Shown here: positions 50,815-60,502 of the stretch, piece by piece
Position numbering within the stretch: position 1 is the stretch's first letter
How the letters are laid out: every line of letters starts with the position of its first letter
From: Ancylobacter polymorphus
GTDB taxonomy: Bacteria > Pseudomonadota > Alphaproteobacteria > Rhizobiales > Xanthobacteraceae
Direction: 5' to 3'
Length of the DNA stretch: 64,000 nucleotides
Assembly: GCF_030813495.1 (NCBI RefSeq)
Contig: NZ_JAUSUI010000007.1
Location: forward strand, 161,564 to 225,563
Notes under the pieces: model-generated
Told to the model about the DNA's origin: nothing
Databases searched by the model: none
What the model saw: only the letters and a program-made list of their open reading frames with translations
Translations under genes and position numbers: made by a program

Positions 50815-52212
50815 CTATTGCGGCGGGGGAGGGGCGAGGTCCATCGGCGCTGGCGCCGGATTCGCAGCGGGTTTCGTCGCCGGCTTGGCCGCGGCGGGCT
50901 TGGTCGTGGCTGGCTTGGCCGCAGGCTTCGCGTTGGACGCTTGTGCCGTCGCTGGCTTGGGCTTCGGCTTTGGCTTCGGCGCGGCAGGGGCGGAGGGGTC
51001 GGCCGGGTCGATGATCGCCGTTGCCTGCCCCTTCTTCTCGCCCGGCTTCTTCGCGGTCGCGGGCTTTTTCGTCGCCGGCGGCGGCGGATAGGCGGCGGCG
51101 AGCGCCTCGGCGCTGGGGAAGGGGCCGACCCACACCTCGACTGGCGGCATGGAAGGCGGCAGTTTCTGCAGAAGGCTGGCGCCGGTCACATTCTCGCCCA
51201 GCTGGGCCATGCCGGCGGCGACGAAGCCCGTGGGCGCCGGGCCGCTGTCGTCGTCGGCTTCCGAGGCGGTGGTCTTGCGCTGGCCGCCGCAGACCTGTGC
51301 GCGCATATCGGTCGGCGGGCCGGATTCGTTGCGCAGCGTCTCCACCGAGGGAGCGATGGAGCCGAAAATGTTGCCTGATTGCTGGAAGCCGCGTTCCAGC
51401 AGCAGGGCCGCCTCTTCCGTGCGGGCCTTGCCGGACTCGGTGCCGAGCACGACCGCGAGAAGATGGCGGTTGCCGCGCGTGGCGCTGGCGACGAGATTGA
51501 AGCCGGAGGCGCAGATGAAGCCGGTCTTCATGCCGTCGGCACCGGGATAGCGGTCGATCAGCTTGTTGTAGCTGCGGATGACCGCCGGCCCGAGCTTGAT
51601 CGCGGGAATGCGGAACAGATCGGCCTGCTCGGGAAAATTGAGGAAGATGGCGCGGGCGAGAATGGCGAGGTCGCGCGCGGTGGACACCTGCCCCGGGTCC
51701 GGCAGGCCGTTGGGATTGGCGTAATGGGTGCCGGTCATGCCGAGTTCGGCGGCGGTGGCGTTCATCTCGTCGATGAAGCCGGGCAGCGAGCCACCCACGC
51801 CCTCGGCGAGGACCACGGCCATGTCATTGGCCGACTTCACCAGCATCATCTTCAAGGCGTTGTCGACCGTGACCTGAGTGCCGACCCTGAAGCCCATCTT
51901 GGAGGGCTTCTGCGCCGCCGCATTCTCCGACACGGTGATCAGCGTTTCCGGCGTCAGCCGGCCCGCCCGCAGCGCCTTGAAGGTGACATAGGCCGTCATC
52001 AGCTTGGTGATGGAGGCGGGATACCACGGCTTGGTCGCGTCTTCGGCCAGCAGCACCTTGCCGCTTTCCACATCGATCACCAGCGAAGGCGTCGCCTGCG
52101 CCGCCACCGGGGCCAGCAGCAGCGGCGCAAGCAGCAGGAAGGCCAGCAGGGGGACCGGGCGGTGCCCGGCGCGGTGGCGAAGGCGGGGGCGGAACAGGGA
52201 AAGGTTCAGCAC
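50815..52212 (-). CDS. D-alanyl-D-alanine carboxypeptidase (PBP5/6-like) with Ala/Pro/Lys-rich tail
   Basis: A 465-residue secreted penicillin-binding protein. The start is uncertain; a GTG at 52212 gives a good signal peptide (LLAFLLLAPLLLAPVAAQA), while the frame stays open to 52296. The active site is complete: YPASITKLM (SxxK), SANDMAV (SxN) and GMKTGFI (KTG). It trims pentapeptides in the periplasm. After the domain, residues about 330-465 are of low complexity with PKPKPKP and AKPA repeats, ending APAPMDLAPPPPQ, probably wall-spanning or disordered. Confidence 0.88.
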   Translation of the reverse strand: MLNLSLFRPRLRHRAGHRPVPLLAFLLLAPLLLAPVAAQATPSLVIDVESGKVLLAEDATKPWYPASITKLMTAYVTFKALRAGRLTPETLITVSENAAAQKPSKMGFRVGTQVTVDNALKMMLVKSANDMAVVLAEGVGGSLPGFIDEMNATAAELGMTGTHYANPNGLPDPGQVSTARDLAILARAIFLNFPEQADLFRIPAIKLGPAVIRSYNKLIDRYPGADGMKTGFICASGFNLVASATRGNRHLLAVVLGTESGKARTEEAALLLERGFQQSGNIFGSIAPSVETLRNESGPPTDMRAQVCGGQRKTTASEADDDSGPAPTGFVAAGMAQLGENVTGASLLQKLPPSMPPVEVWVGPFPSAEALAAAYPPPPATKKPATAKKPGEKKGQATAIIDPADPSAPAAPKPKPKPKPATAQASNAKPAAKPATTKPAAAKPATKPAANPAPAPMDLAPPPPQ

Positions 52213-52410
52213 GCTTCCAATATCCGTTTCACGATGAGAGCGACGGCGCGCACGGCAGGACCGGCCAGCCTGAAAAAGGCCTTTGCGCCCTTTCAATAAC
52301 CCGATCGCTGCCGCGGCGCAAAAGGCAAAGCCGGGCGGGCGATCACAGCGGCGCCAGCCGGGCGCGTTTCTGCCGCGAAGCCTTCATGTAATTGGCTCTA
52401 CAATCCAACC

Positions 52411-52851
52411 ATGAGTGATTCGATCCGTCGCCTGTATGCCGCTGTGGTCGCCACGCGAAGGGGAAGCAACCCTTCGCCGCGCACCGCGAAACTGTTGCGC
52501 AAGGGCCGGGCGGCGATGGCCAAGAAGGTGGCCGAAGAGGCTGTCGAGGTCGCGCTGGACGGCGTCATCGGCGACCGGGCCGCGACCGTCCGCGAGAGCG
52601 CCGACCTGATCTACAATCTCGTGGTTCTGTGGGCCGAGCTCGGCATCGAGCCCGAGGACGTGTGGGCGGAAATGCGCCGGCGCGAGAAGCTCTTGGGCAT
52701 GGCCGAGAAGATTCCCAAGCGCCGGTCAGGATCCGGCAAGGATTCGCCGCTATTCGAAGGCAGTCCGGGCCCGGCCGGGCCGCTGCTCTGGGACCTTGCC
52801 GACGGTGCCGGCGCCGTCCCGCTTCCCGACCTTCCGCGCCGGCGGCCCTAG
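52411..52851 (+). CDS. HisE-like phosphoribosyl-ATP pyrophosphatase-family protein
   Basis: A 146-residue protein of the MazG/HisE alpha-helical NTP pyrophosphatase fold. The metal-binding pattern is present as VAEEAVEVALDG (E-E-x-x-E) and ESADLIYNLVVLWAELGI (E-x-x-D), and NPSPRTAKLLRKG recalls the HisE start. The last 40 residues are a Pro/Gly/Ser-rich extension. No his genes are adjacent; canonical hisE is usually with hisF, so this may be a paralogue or house-cleaning enzyme. Divergent from the carboxypeptidase. Confidence 0.8.
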   Translation: MSDSIRRLYAAVVATRRGSNPSPRTAKLLRKGRAAMAKKVAEEAVEVALDGVIGDRAATVRESADLIYNLVVLWAELGIEPEDVWAEMRRREKLLGMAEKIPKRRSGSGKDSPLFEGSPGPAGPLLWDLADGAGAVPLPDLPRRRP

Positions 52852-52903
52852 TCGTCGTTTCGCGCGGCGGCGCTCCCTTATGTCTCTTTCCGTCAGGCCT
52901 CCC

Positions 52904-53485
52904 ATGCTGCGCCGTCTCTACCAATGGGTGATCGACCTCGCCGAGCGCCCCTCCGCACCCTGGGCACTGGCCGGGGTTTCCTTTGCCGAAAGCTCGTTCT
53001 TTCCGGTGCCTCCGGATGTGATGCTGGTGCCGATGTGCCTGGCGCGGCCCTCGCGCGCCTGGTGGTACGCCACCGTGTGCACGCTCGCCTCGGTCGTCGG
53101 CGGCCTGTTCGGCTATGCGATCGGCGCGCTGCTCTACGACTCGCTCGGGCTGTTTCTAATCCAGCTTTATGGCTATGGCGCCAAGGTTGACGCCTTTACC
53201 GAGGCGTATCAGCGCTACGGCCACTGGATCATCCTCATCAAGGGACTGACTCCGATCCCCTACAAGGTGGTGACGATCACCTCGGGCTTCGCCCATTACA
53301 GCCTGTTCTGGTTCATCGTGCTCTCGGTCGTCACCCGCGGCCTGCGCTTCTTCATGGTGGCGGGCCTGCTTTACTGGATCGGGCCGACCGCGCGGACCTT
53401 CATCGAGGAGCGGCTCGGGCTGGTGACGGCGGCCTTCGCCGTGCTGGTCGTGGGCGGCGTGCTGGCGGCGGTGTATCTGTTCTGA
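52904..53485 (+). CDS. YqaA/DedA-type membrane protein
   Basis: A 193-residue inner membrane protein with four to five helices. WALAGVSFAESSFFPVPPDVMLVPMCLA and GHWIILIKGLTPIPYKVVTITSGFAHYSLFWF are the signatures of the SNARE-associated/DedA-like YqaA family. These proteins are thought to act as lipid scramblases or transporters. The start at 52904 has AGG seven bases before; an ATG at 52880 is possible. It is convergent with cysW, seven bases apart. Confidence 0.88.
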   Translation: MLRRLYQWVIDLAERPSAPWALAGVSFAESSFFPVPPDVMLVPMCLARPSRAWWYATVCTLASVVGGLFGYAIGALLYDSLGLFLIQLYGYGAKVDAFTEAYQRYGHWIILIKGLTPIPYKVVTITSGFAHYSLFWFIVLSVVTRGLRFFMVAGLLYWIGPTARTFIEERLGLVTAAFAVLVVGGVLAAVYLF

Positions 53486-53491
53486 GCGCGC

Positions 53492-54328
53492 TCAATGCCC
53501 TCCGCCGCTGCGGCCAAGGCGCGCTTCCAGCACGGTCTTGGCCAGCAGGGTGACAATGGCGAGCAGCGCCAGCAGCGAGGCGACGGCGAAGGACGCCTGG
53601 AACTGGTACTCGTTGTAGAGAATCTCGACCTGCAGCGGGATGGTGTTGGTCTCGCCGCGCACATGGCCGGACACGACGGACACCGCGCCGAACTCGCCCA
53701 TGGCGCGGGCGTTGCACAGCAAGACGCCGTAGAGCAGTGCCCATTTGATATTGGGCAGGGTGACGCGCGAGAACACCCGCCAGCCGCCGGCGCCGAGGGT
53801 GACGGCCGCTTCTTCCTCCCGCGTCCCCTGTTCCTGCATCAGCGGAATCAGCTCCCGCGCGACGAACGGAAAGGTGACGAAAATCGTCGCCAGCGTGATG
53901 CCCGGCCAGGAAAAAATGATCTTCCAGCCATTGTCGATCAGCCAAGGGCCGAAATAGCCCTGCGCGCCGAACAGCAGCACGAAGACGAGGCCCGCTACCA
54001 CGGGGGAGACCGAAAAAGGCAGGTCGATCAGGGAGATGAGCAGGCTCTTGCCGCGGAATTCGAACTTGGTGATCGCCCATGCCATGACAAGGCCCATCAC
54101 CGTATTGGCGGTGAGCGAGAGGGCGGTGACGAGCAGAGTGAGGCGGATCGCCGCCCGCGCGTCGGGCTCGACCAGCGCGGCGAGATAGGCGTCCCAGCCC
54201 TTCACGAAGGCCTGGGCGAAGACGGCGATGAGGGGGAGCACGATGAGCAGGCCGACAATGCCGGTCGCCAGCCCGATCACCAGAGCCTTGACCAGAGCGG
54301 GTTCGTCGCCGACGGGTGAGGTGCTCAT
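53492..54328 (-). CDS. cysW: Sulfate ABC transporter permease CysW
   Basis: A 278-residue permease with six helices. The binding-protein-dependent permease loop reads EEEAAVTLGAGGWRVFSRVTLPNIKWALLYG, the EAA motif that contacts the ATPase. DLPFSVSPVVAGLVFVLLFG is typical of CysW. It forms the channel with CysT. Its ATG overlaps the cysT stop by four bases. No cysA gene follows; the convergent yqaA-like gene begins at once. Confidence 0.93.
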   Translation of the reverse strand: MSTSPVGDEPALVKALVIGLATGIVGLLIVLPLIAVFAQAFVKGWDAYLAALVEPDARAAIRLTLLVTALSLTANTVMGLVMAWAITKFEFRGKSLLISLIDLPFSVSPVVAGLVFVLLFGAQGYFGPWLIDNGWKIIFSWPGITLATIFVTFPFVARELIPLMQEQGTREEEAAVTLGAGGWRVFSRVTLPNIKWALLYGVLLCNARAMGEFGAVSVVSGHVRGETNTIPLQVEILYNEYQFQASFAVASLLALLAIVTLLAKTVLEARLGRSGGGH

Positions 54329-55212
54329 GCCAGCCTCCCGGTGCGGCTCTGCGACCAGCGCTGCAAGCCATTGACCACAAAGAGCAAAAGGAAAGACGCC
54401 ACCAGCATGGTCGCCGCAATGGCGGTGGCGTCGGCGTAGCGGAACTCCTCCAGCCTTATGACGATGAGCAGCGGCGCGATTTCCGACACATTGGGCAGGT
54501 TGCCGGCGATGAAGATCACCGAGCCGTATTCCCCCACCGCGCGGGCGAAGGCGAGGGCGAAGCCGGTGAGGAAGGCCGGCAGCACCGCCGGCGCGATGAC
54601 GCGGCGGATCGTGGTCCAGCGCCCGGCGCCGAGCGTGGCGGCGGCTTCCTCCAGATCGTGGTCGAGGTCTTCCAGCACCGGCTGGACCGTGCGCACCACA
54701 AAGGGCAAGCCTATGAAAATCAACGCGATTAATATGCCGAGCGGCGTGAAGGCGACCTTGATGCCGAGCGGGACGAGCAGGCCGCCGACCCAGCCATTCT
54801 CGGCATAGAGCGTGGTCAGCGCGATGCCGGCCACCGCCGTGGGCAGGGCGAAGGGGATGTCGATCAGCGCGTCGAGCACCCGCCTTCCCGGGAAGTCATA
54901 GCGCACCAGCGCCCAGACGATGAGCGCGCCGAGCACGATGTTGATGCTCGCCGCCGCGAGCGCGAGGCCGAAGGAAATCTTAAGCGCGTTCAATGTTCTA
55001 GGGGCGGTGAGGATGGCGAGAATGCGCTCCGGCGGCAGTTCCGCCGTCTTCAGGAACAGCGCCGCCAGCGGGATGAGCACCACCAGCGACAGCCAGAGCA
55101 AAGTGAGCCCCAGCGTGAGGCCGAAGCCGGGAATGACGCTTTGCTGGCGGCGGGTGGGGGCCGGGGGAAGGGCGCCCACCAGGGTGGTTCGATCCAGCGT
55201 CGTCTCGTTCAA
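54325..55212 (-). CDS. cysT: Sulfate ABC transporter permease CysT
   Basis: A 295-residue permease, six helices. DIPFALPTAVAGIALTTLYAENGWVGG and the EAA loop LEEAAATLGAGRWTTIRRVIAPAVLPAFLTG are clear. There is no ATG at the start; a TTG at 55212 has GGAG seven bases upstream and is my choice, with a TTG at 55227 as alternative. It is co-transcribed with cysW and lies 156 bp after sbp. Confidence 0.92.
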   Translation of the reverse strand: MNETTLDRTTLVGALPPAPTRRQQSVIPGFGLTLGLTLLWLSLVVLIPLAALFLKTAELPPERILAILTAPRTLNALKISFGLALAAASINIVLGALIVWALVRYDFPGRRVLDALIDIPFALPTAVAGIALTTLYAENGWVGGLLVPLGIKVAFTPLGILIALIFIGLPFVVRTVQPVLEDLDHDLEEAAATLGAGRWTTIRRVIAPAVLPAFLTGFALAFARAVGEYGSVIFIAGNLPNVSEIAPLLIVIRLEEFRYADATAIAATMLVASFLLLFVVNGLQRWSQSRTGRLA

Positions 55213-55292
55213 GGCGGTGCTCCGCAAGGGGGGTGGTCACGGCGAAGGCCGCGCCTTGCGGCACGGCCCGGAGAGGGGTCGAAAGCGGTGGC

Positions 55293-55330
55293 CGATGAGG
55301 CCGATGAGGTGGACGATGAGACCGATCGGA
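55293..55330. repeat. Short imperfect repeats between sbp and cysT
   Basis: GATGAGGCCGATGAGGTGGA followed by CGATGAGACCGATCGG gives four imperfect copies of (C)GATGAGRYC. It is simple sequence in the 141-156 bp gap between the two genes; no hairpin with a T-tract is seen. Confidence 0.5.
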
Positions 55331-55368
55331 CCGTTTGAGCCCGACGCGACCGGCCCCGCCGGCCCACC

Positions 55369-56391
55369 TCAGTTCGAGTAGATCTGGTCGAACACGCCGC
55401 CATCGGCGAAATGGGTCTGCTGCGCCTTGCGCCAGCCGCCGAAGGCCGGGTCGTCGATGGTCACGAGTTCCAGCGTGGGGAAGACCTTCGCATAGGCCTT
55501 GGCCACCTCGGGGTCGCGCGGGCGGTAGAAATTCTCCGCCGCCAGCGTCTGGCCTTCCTTGGAGTAGAGCAGCTTGAGATAGGCCTCGGCCACTTCGCGC
55601 GTGCCCTTGCGCGCGACATTCCTGTCGACCACGGCCACCGGCGGTTCGGCGAGGATGGAGAGCGAGGGCACGACGATGTCGAACTTGTCGTCGCCGAATT
55701 CCTTCTTCGACAGGAAGGCCTCGTTTTCCCAGGCCAGCAGCACATCGCCGACGCCGCGCTCGGTGAAAGTGACGGTGGAGCCGCGCGCGCCGGTGTCGAG
55801 CACCGGAACGTGCTTGTAGATCTCGCCGACAAAGGCCTTGGCCTTTTCCGCGTCGCCACCGCTCTGCTTGAGCGCATAGGCCCAGGCGCCGAGGTAGTTC
55901 CAGCGCGCCCCGCCCGAAGTCTTCGGGTTGGGCGTGATGACCTGCACGCCGGGCTTGGTGAGGTCGTTCCAGTCCTTGATGCCCTTCGGGTTGCCCTTGC
56001 GCACCAGGAACACGATGGTCGAGGTGTAGGGCGAGGCATTGTCCGGCAGGCGCTGCTGCCAGTCCTTGGCGAGGAAACCCCTGTCGGCGATGGCGTCGAT
56101 GTCATAGGCCAGCGCCAGGGTGACGACATCGGCGTCGAGCCCGTCGATCACCGAGCGGGCCTGCTTGCCCGAGCCGCCATGCGAGGTCTTGATCTCGACG
56201 CTCTTGCCGGTCTCGGCCTTGTAGCGCTCGGCGAACAGCCTGTTGAACTGGGAATAGAGTTCGCGGGTGGGGTCGTAGGATACGTTGAGCAGCGTCACGT
56301 CGGCGGCGCGCACCGGCGGGCTGTAGGCGAGCGGCGCCGCCAGAGCAGCGACAAGCGCGGCGACGGCCGCGGACCTGAAATGAAGGGACAT
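55369..56391 (-). CDS. sbp: Sulfate-binding periplasmic protein
   Basis: A 340-residue binding protein with a signal peptide (cleavage near residue 29, VRAAD). [22 protein letters not shown] is the family opening; [30 protein letters not shown] and [19 protein letters not shown] hold sulfate-binding residues. It delivers sulfate or thiosulfate to CysTW. The upstream region has a strong palindrome at 56470-56489. First gene of sbp-cysT-cysW. Confidence 0.95.
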   Translation of the reverse strand: MSLHFRSAAVAALVAALAAPLAYSPPVRAADVTLLNVSYDPTRELYSQFNRLFAERYKAETGKSVEIKTSHGGSGKQARSVIDGLDADVVTLALAYDIDAIADRGFLAKDWQQRLPDNASPYTSTIVFLVRKGNPKGIKDWNDLTKPGVQVITPNPKTSGGARWNYLGAWAYALKQSGGDAEKAKAFVGEIYKHVPVLDTGARGSTVTFTERGVGDVLLAWENEAFLSKKEFGDDKFDIVVPSLSILAEPPVAVVDRNVARKGTREVAEAYLKLLYSKEGQTLAAENFYRPRDPEVAKAYAKVFPTLELVTIDDPAFGGWRKAQQTHFADGGVFDQIYSN

Positions 56392-56469
56392 GGGCGATCT
56401 CCCCCGTCAGCGCGTGGCGCTGGTGAATGTGATGGGCTGAGGTTTTCACAGCCCCGCGCGGGGGTCAAT

Positions 56470-56489
56470 ATTAATTCTACCGAATTAAT
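56470..56489. promoter_or_regulatory. Perfect palindrome upstream of sbp, probable operator
   Basis: ATTAATTC (56470-56477) and GAATTAAT (56482-56489) are perfect 8-bp arms around TACC, 79 bp before the sbp ATG, in the only AT-rich patch of a GC-rich gap. A nested pair TTCTA/TAGAA also occurs across it. It has the look of a dimeric repressor or activator site for the sulfate genes; the regulator is not known. Confidence 0.55.
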
Positions 56490-56547
56490 AGAAAATAGCG
56501 GAAACGTACGGAAATGCAGCGGGGTAGGGGGTGCGCCCCGGGGTTCC

Positions 56548-56676
56548 TCATGCCCGGGCTTGACCCGGGCAGCCAGAGGCCGGGCGCGGGCCAACTCAGC
56601 CTTAGCGCGGAGAGGTTCCGCGCGGTGCCGGGCGACGTGGGAAGCGGGATCCACGGGTCAAGCCCGGGGATGAGGG
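56548..56676. repeat. Palindromic intergenic element, unit 1 (129 bp)
   Basis: The unit starts with TCATGCCCGGGCTTGACCCG and ends with the inverse (CGGGTCAAGCCCGGGGATGA). Between them is a GC-rich core with GAGAGGTTCCGCGCGGTGCC. It has about 75 percent identity by eye to unit 2 (56806-56933) along its whole length. Elements of this kind give false peptides with a PGLDPG motif and are common between genes in related bacteria. Confidence 0.8.
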
Positions 56677-56805
56677 CCGGAGACGGCACGCGCAATGGCG
56701 GGCGATGAGGGGTAGGGAACTCGCGCGCGGAGCTTTTGGGGAGCATAGGCGGGCCGAGGCGGTCCGGCCGCTGCATCAGCCTATTAGCCGGCGGCCACCC
56801 GTCCC

Positions 56806-56933
56806 TCATGCCCGGGCTTGACCCGGGCACCCCGAGGCCAGGCGCCGACGAACTCGGCCTCAGCGGGTGAGAGGTTCCGCGCGGTGCCGGGTGGCACGGG
56901 GCTGGGTCCCCGGGTCAAGCCCGGGGATGAGGG
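56806..56933. repeat. Palindromic intergenic element, unit 2 (128 bp)
   Basis: Same layout as unit 1: TCATGCCCGGGCTTGACCCG at 56806, the core GAGAGGTTCCGCGCGGTGCC at about 56870-56890, and the inverted end with CCCGGGTCAAGCCCGGGGAT at about 56908-56928. It has the same orientation as unit 1, 258 bp later. Confidence 0.8.
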
Positions 56934-56994
56934 CGCGTGAAGGCGGGGCGGTGCGCGGTCCGGAAATGGGGCCGGCAGGCGGCACGGGAATGCT

Positions 56995-57024
56995 GGGTCC
57001 CCGGGTCAAGCCCGGGGATGAGGG
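56995..57024. repeat. Palindromic intergenic element, solo end copy
   Basis: A further copy of the right-hand end (CCCGGGTCAAGCCCGGGGAT and flanking GATGAGGGA) without a matching left end. Shorter fragments (GGGGATGAGGGCGCGTGAAG at about 57090-57110, matching 56924-56943) continue towards cysH. The whole 56392-57127 gap holds the sbp promoter and these elements but no gene I can support. Confidence 0.75.
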
Positions 57025-57127
57025 ACCCGAAAGCCACGCGCTCGCTGGCCGGGAATGAGGGAGGCGCGAAAGCGGTGTGCGCGGCGCCGGGGGATGAGGG
57101 CGCGTGAAGGCGGTGGCGTGCGACCGT

Positions 57128-57871
57128 TCAGGCGCCGACCGTGTTCAGCAGCGTGTGGATGCCGCACTCGGTCTTGCCCTTGCCGCGCCAGCGGCCGGCG
57201 CGGGCGTCCTCGCCCGCCGCGGCGCGGCTGGTGCAGGGCATGCAGCCGACCGAGGTGAAGCCCTTGGCCAGCATCGGATGGTCCGGCAGGGCGAATTCGC
57301 GCTGCGCGGCTTCGACGCTCGCGCGGTCGAGATTGGCGAGCGGGTTGAACTTCAGCCGCACGCCGTCGCGCTCCACCACCGGGATCGCGGCGCGCAGGCC
57401 ACCCTGATAGCGCTTGCGCCCGTTCAGCCAGCCATCGAAACCGGACAGCGCCCGCGCCAGCGGTTCCACTTTGCGGATGCGGCAGCAGGAGTCGGGATCG
57501 GAGAACCACAGGTCGCGGTCGGCGTCGAGCGCCGCCACCCGCGCCGCATCCGGCTGGATGCTGCGCACATCGGTGAGGCCGAGCTGCGCGGTGAGCGCGT
57601 CGCGATAGGCCAGCGTCTCCTCGAACAGGAAGCCGGTATCGAGAAACACCACCGGGATCGAGCGGTCGACCTTGGCGGCATAGGCCAGCAGCACGGCGGA
57701 TTCCGTGCCGAAGGAGGAGACGAGGCACAGCCGGCCGGGCCCCAGCGTGCGCAGGGCAGTGGCGATGATCTCCTCCGGCCCGGCATCGGCCAGCGCGCAG
57801 GCGAGCCCGCCCACCTCGTCCGTGCACGGCGTGGCGGGGGTGAAATCGGCACCGGAACGCTGGAAGGTCAT
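57128..57871 (-). CDS. cysH: Phosphoadenylyl/adenylyl-sulfate reductase
   Basis: A 247-residue PAPS/APS reductase. LCLVSSFGTESAVLLA is the PP-loop-type nucleotide site; CCRIRKVEPL and GCMPCTSRA provide two cysteine pairs, the 4Fe-4S ligands seen in APS reductases, and ECGIH near the end holds the catalytic cysteine. It should reduce APS to sulfite with thioredoxin. Its ATG overlaps the DUF934 stop (ATGA). Last gene of the cys operon. Confidence 0.93.
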   Translation of the reverse strand: MTFQRSGADFTPATPCTDEVGGLACALADAGPEEIIATALRTLGPGRLCLVSSFGTESAVLLAYAAKVDRSIPVVFLDTGFLFEETLAYRDALTAQLGLTDVRSIQPDAARVAALDADRDLWFSDPDSCCRIRKVEPLARALSGFDGWLNGRKRYQGGLRAAIPVVERDGVRLKFNPLANLDRASVEAAQREFALPDHPMLAKGFTSVGCMPCTSRAAAGEDARAGRWRGKGKTECGIHTLLNTVGA

Positions 57872-58366
57872 GAGCGCACTCCCGAAACCGTGCGGCCGAG
57901 GCGCTGGCGCAGAAGGCTGGGGCGCTGGTCGGTAGCCGGCTGATAGAACACGGTGTAGCGGTGGGTCGCCTCGTCGAAGGCCTCGGCGTCAGCGGTCTTC
58001 GCCGCGTCGATCTGGTCGAAGCCGGAACGCTCCATCAGCAGGAACTGGTCGCGCAGCACATTGCCGATGGCGCGCAGCGGACCCTTCCAGCCGAGCCGCT
58101 CGCGCAGCAGGCGGGCCTGGCTATAGGCGCGCCCGTCGCGGAAGCTGGGAAAGTTCAGCGCGATGAGCGAGAGCTGGCCGAGATAGGGTTCGATCTCGGC
58201 GATCGGCCGGTTGTTCGGCCAGATGACGCCGACCGGCGCCTGCCGGCCCTTCAGCCCGTCGGCCTCGGCAAGGAAACGGTCGATGCCGATGAGCACCGCC
58301 GCGCCTTCGGGCAGCGCTTCCTCGTCGGGCACGCGGATATAGGCGTCGGCGACGATCTCGCCCTTT

Positions 58367-58380
<14 letters not shown>
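57868..58380 (-). CDS. DUF934 family protein
   Basis: A 170-residue protein of the DUF934 family, always found in sulfite-reductase operons. The start at 58380 gives MPLIEKGEIVADAYIRVPDEEALPEG, and FPSFRDGRAYSQARLLRERLGWKGPLRAIGNVLRDQ is the family core. It overlaps the end of cysI by 14 bp and the start of cysH by four, so the three are coupled. Its function is unproven; a role in sulfite reduction is inferred from context. Confidence 0.92.
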
Positions 58381-60022
<1,642 letters not shown>

Positions 60023-60042
60023 GGGGCGGCCTTAGGCGTCGT

Positions 60043-60351
60043 TCACTGGGGCAGTTCGAAGGTCGGACCGGCGACGCGGATGCGCTCGCGCAGATTGCCG
60101 GGGGCGAGCGCACCATCCGCGCCCACCAGCACCGGCGCCACATAGGGGCCGACGGCGTCGAGATCGCGCTTGCCGGCTTCCGCCAGCAGGGCGATGGCCG
60201 CGTCGGCCGTGGTGACCACGGCGGCATCCGCCAGCTCCACCGACCAGCCCCCGTCCCTCGTGCGCCACACCACGGCGCCGTCGGTGAGACGGTTGGCGGT
60301 GACGGCGACGGGACCGTTGACCTTCAGTTTCTGCTGCTGCGGCGCGGCCAT
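60043..60351 (-). CDS. DUF2849 family protein
   Basis: A 102-residue protein (MAAPQQQKLKVNGPVAVTAN, then RLTDGAVVWRTRDGGWSVEL and ADAAIALLAEAGKRDLDAVGPYV), a match to the DUF2849 family found just before cysI in alphaproteobacteria. It is the first gene of the DUF2849-cysI-DUF934-cysH operon. A possible role is in siroheme or electron supply, by context only. GAGGGA lies upstream of the ATG. Confidence 0.88.
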   Translation of the reverse strand: MAAPQQQKLKVNGPVAVTANRLTDGAVVWRTRDGGWSVELADAAVVTTADAAIALLAEAGKRDLDAVGPYVAPVLVGADGALAPGNLRERIRVAGPTFELPQ

Positions 60352-60381
60352 GCGCTAATCCCTCATCTTGGTCAGGGCAAT

Positions 60382-60410
60382 TTTCTATCACACCAATTTA
60401 GAACGTACAA
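60382..60410 (-). promoter_or_regulatory. Probable promoter of the cysI operon
   Basis: On the minus strand TTGTAC (60410-60405) and TAGAAA (60387-60382) are separated by 17 bp, about 30 bp before the DUF2849 start. It lies in an AT-rich patch from 60375 to 60445, which is unusual for this chromosome. The siroheme synthase gene cysG, often present here in relatives, is absent. Confidence 0.45.
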
Positions 60411-60502
60411 AAGAAATATATGCACAAAAATCACGTGTAATTATGCCGGCATGGAGTCCCGACATGCGCCACCGAGCTGAAGGAGGTGTTACCGTTCGAG
60501 CA

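Noticed and set aside
56514..56708. Short frames in the repeat region encoding PGLDPG and SSPGMR peptides
   Set aside because: These are translations of the palindromic intergenic repeat. Such false peptides occur widely in related genomes.
56548..57024. Repeats considered as a CRISPR array
   Set aside because: Copies are inverted and unevenly spaced, the intervening sequence is itself related, and no cas gene is nearby.
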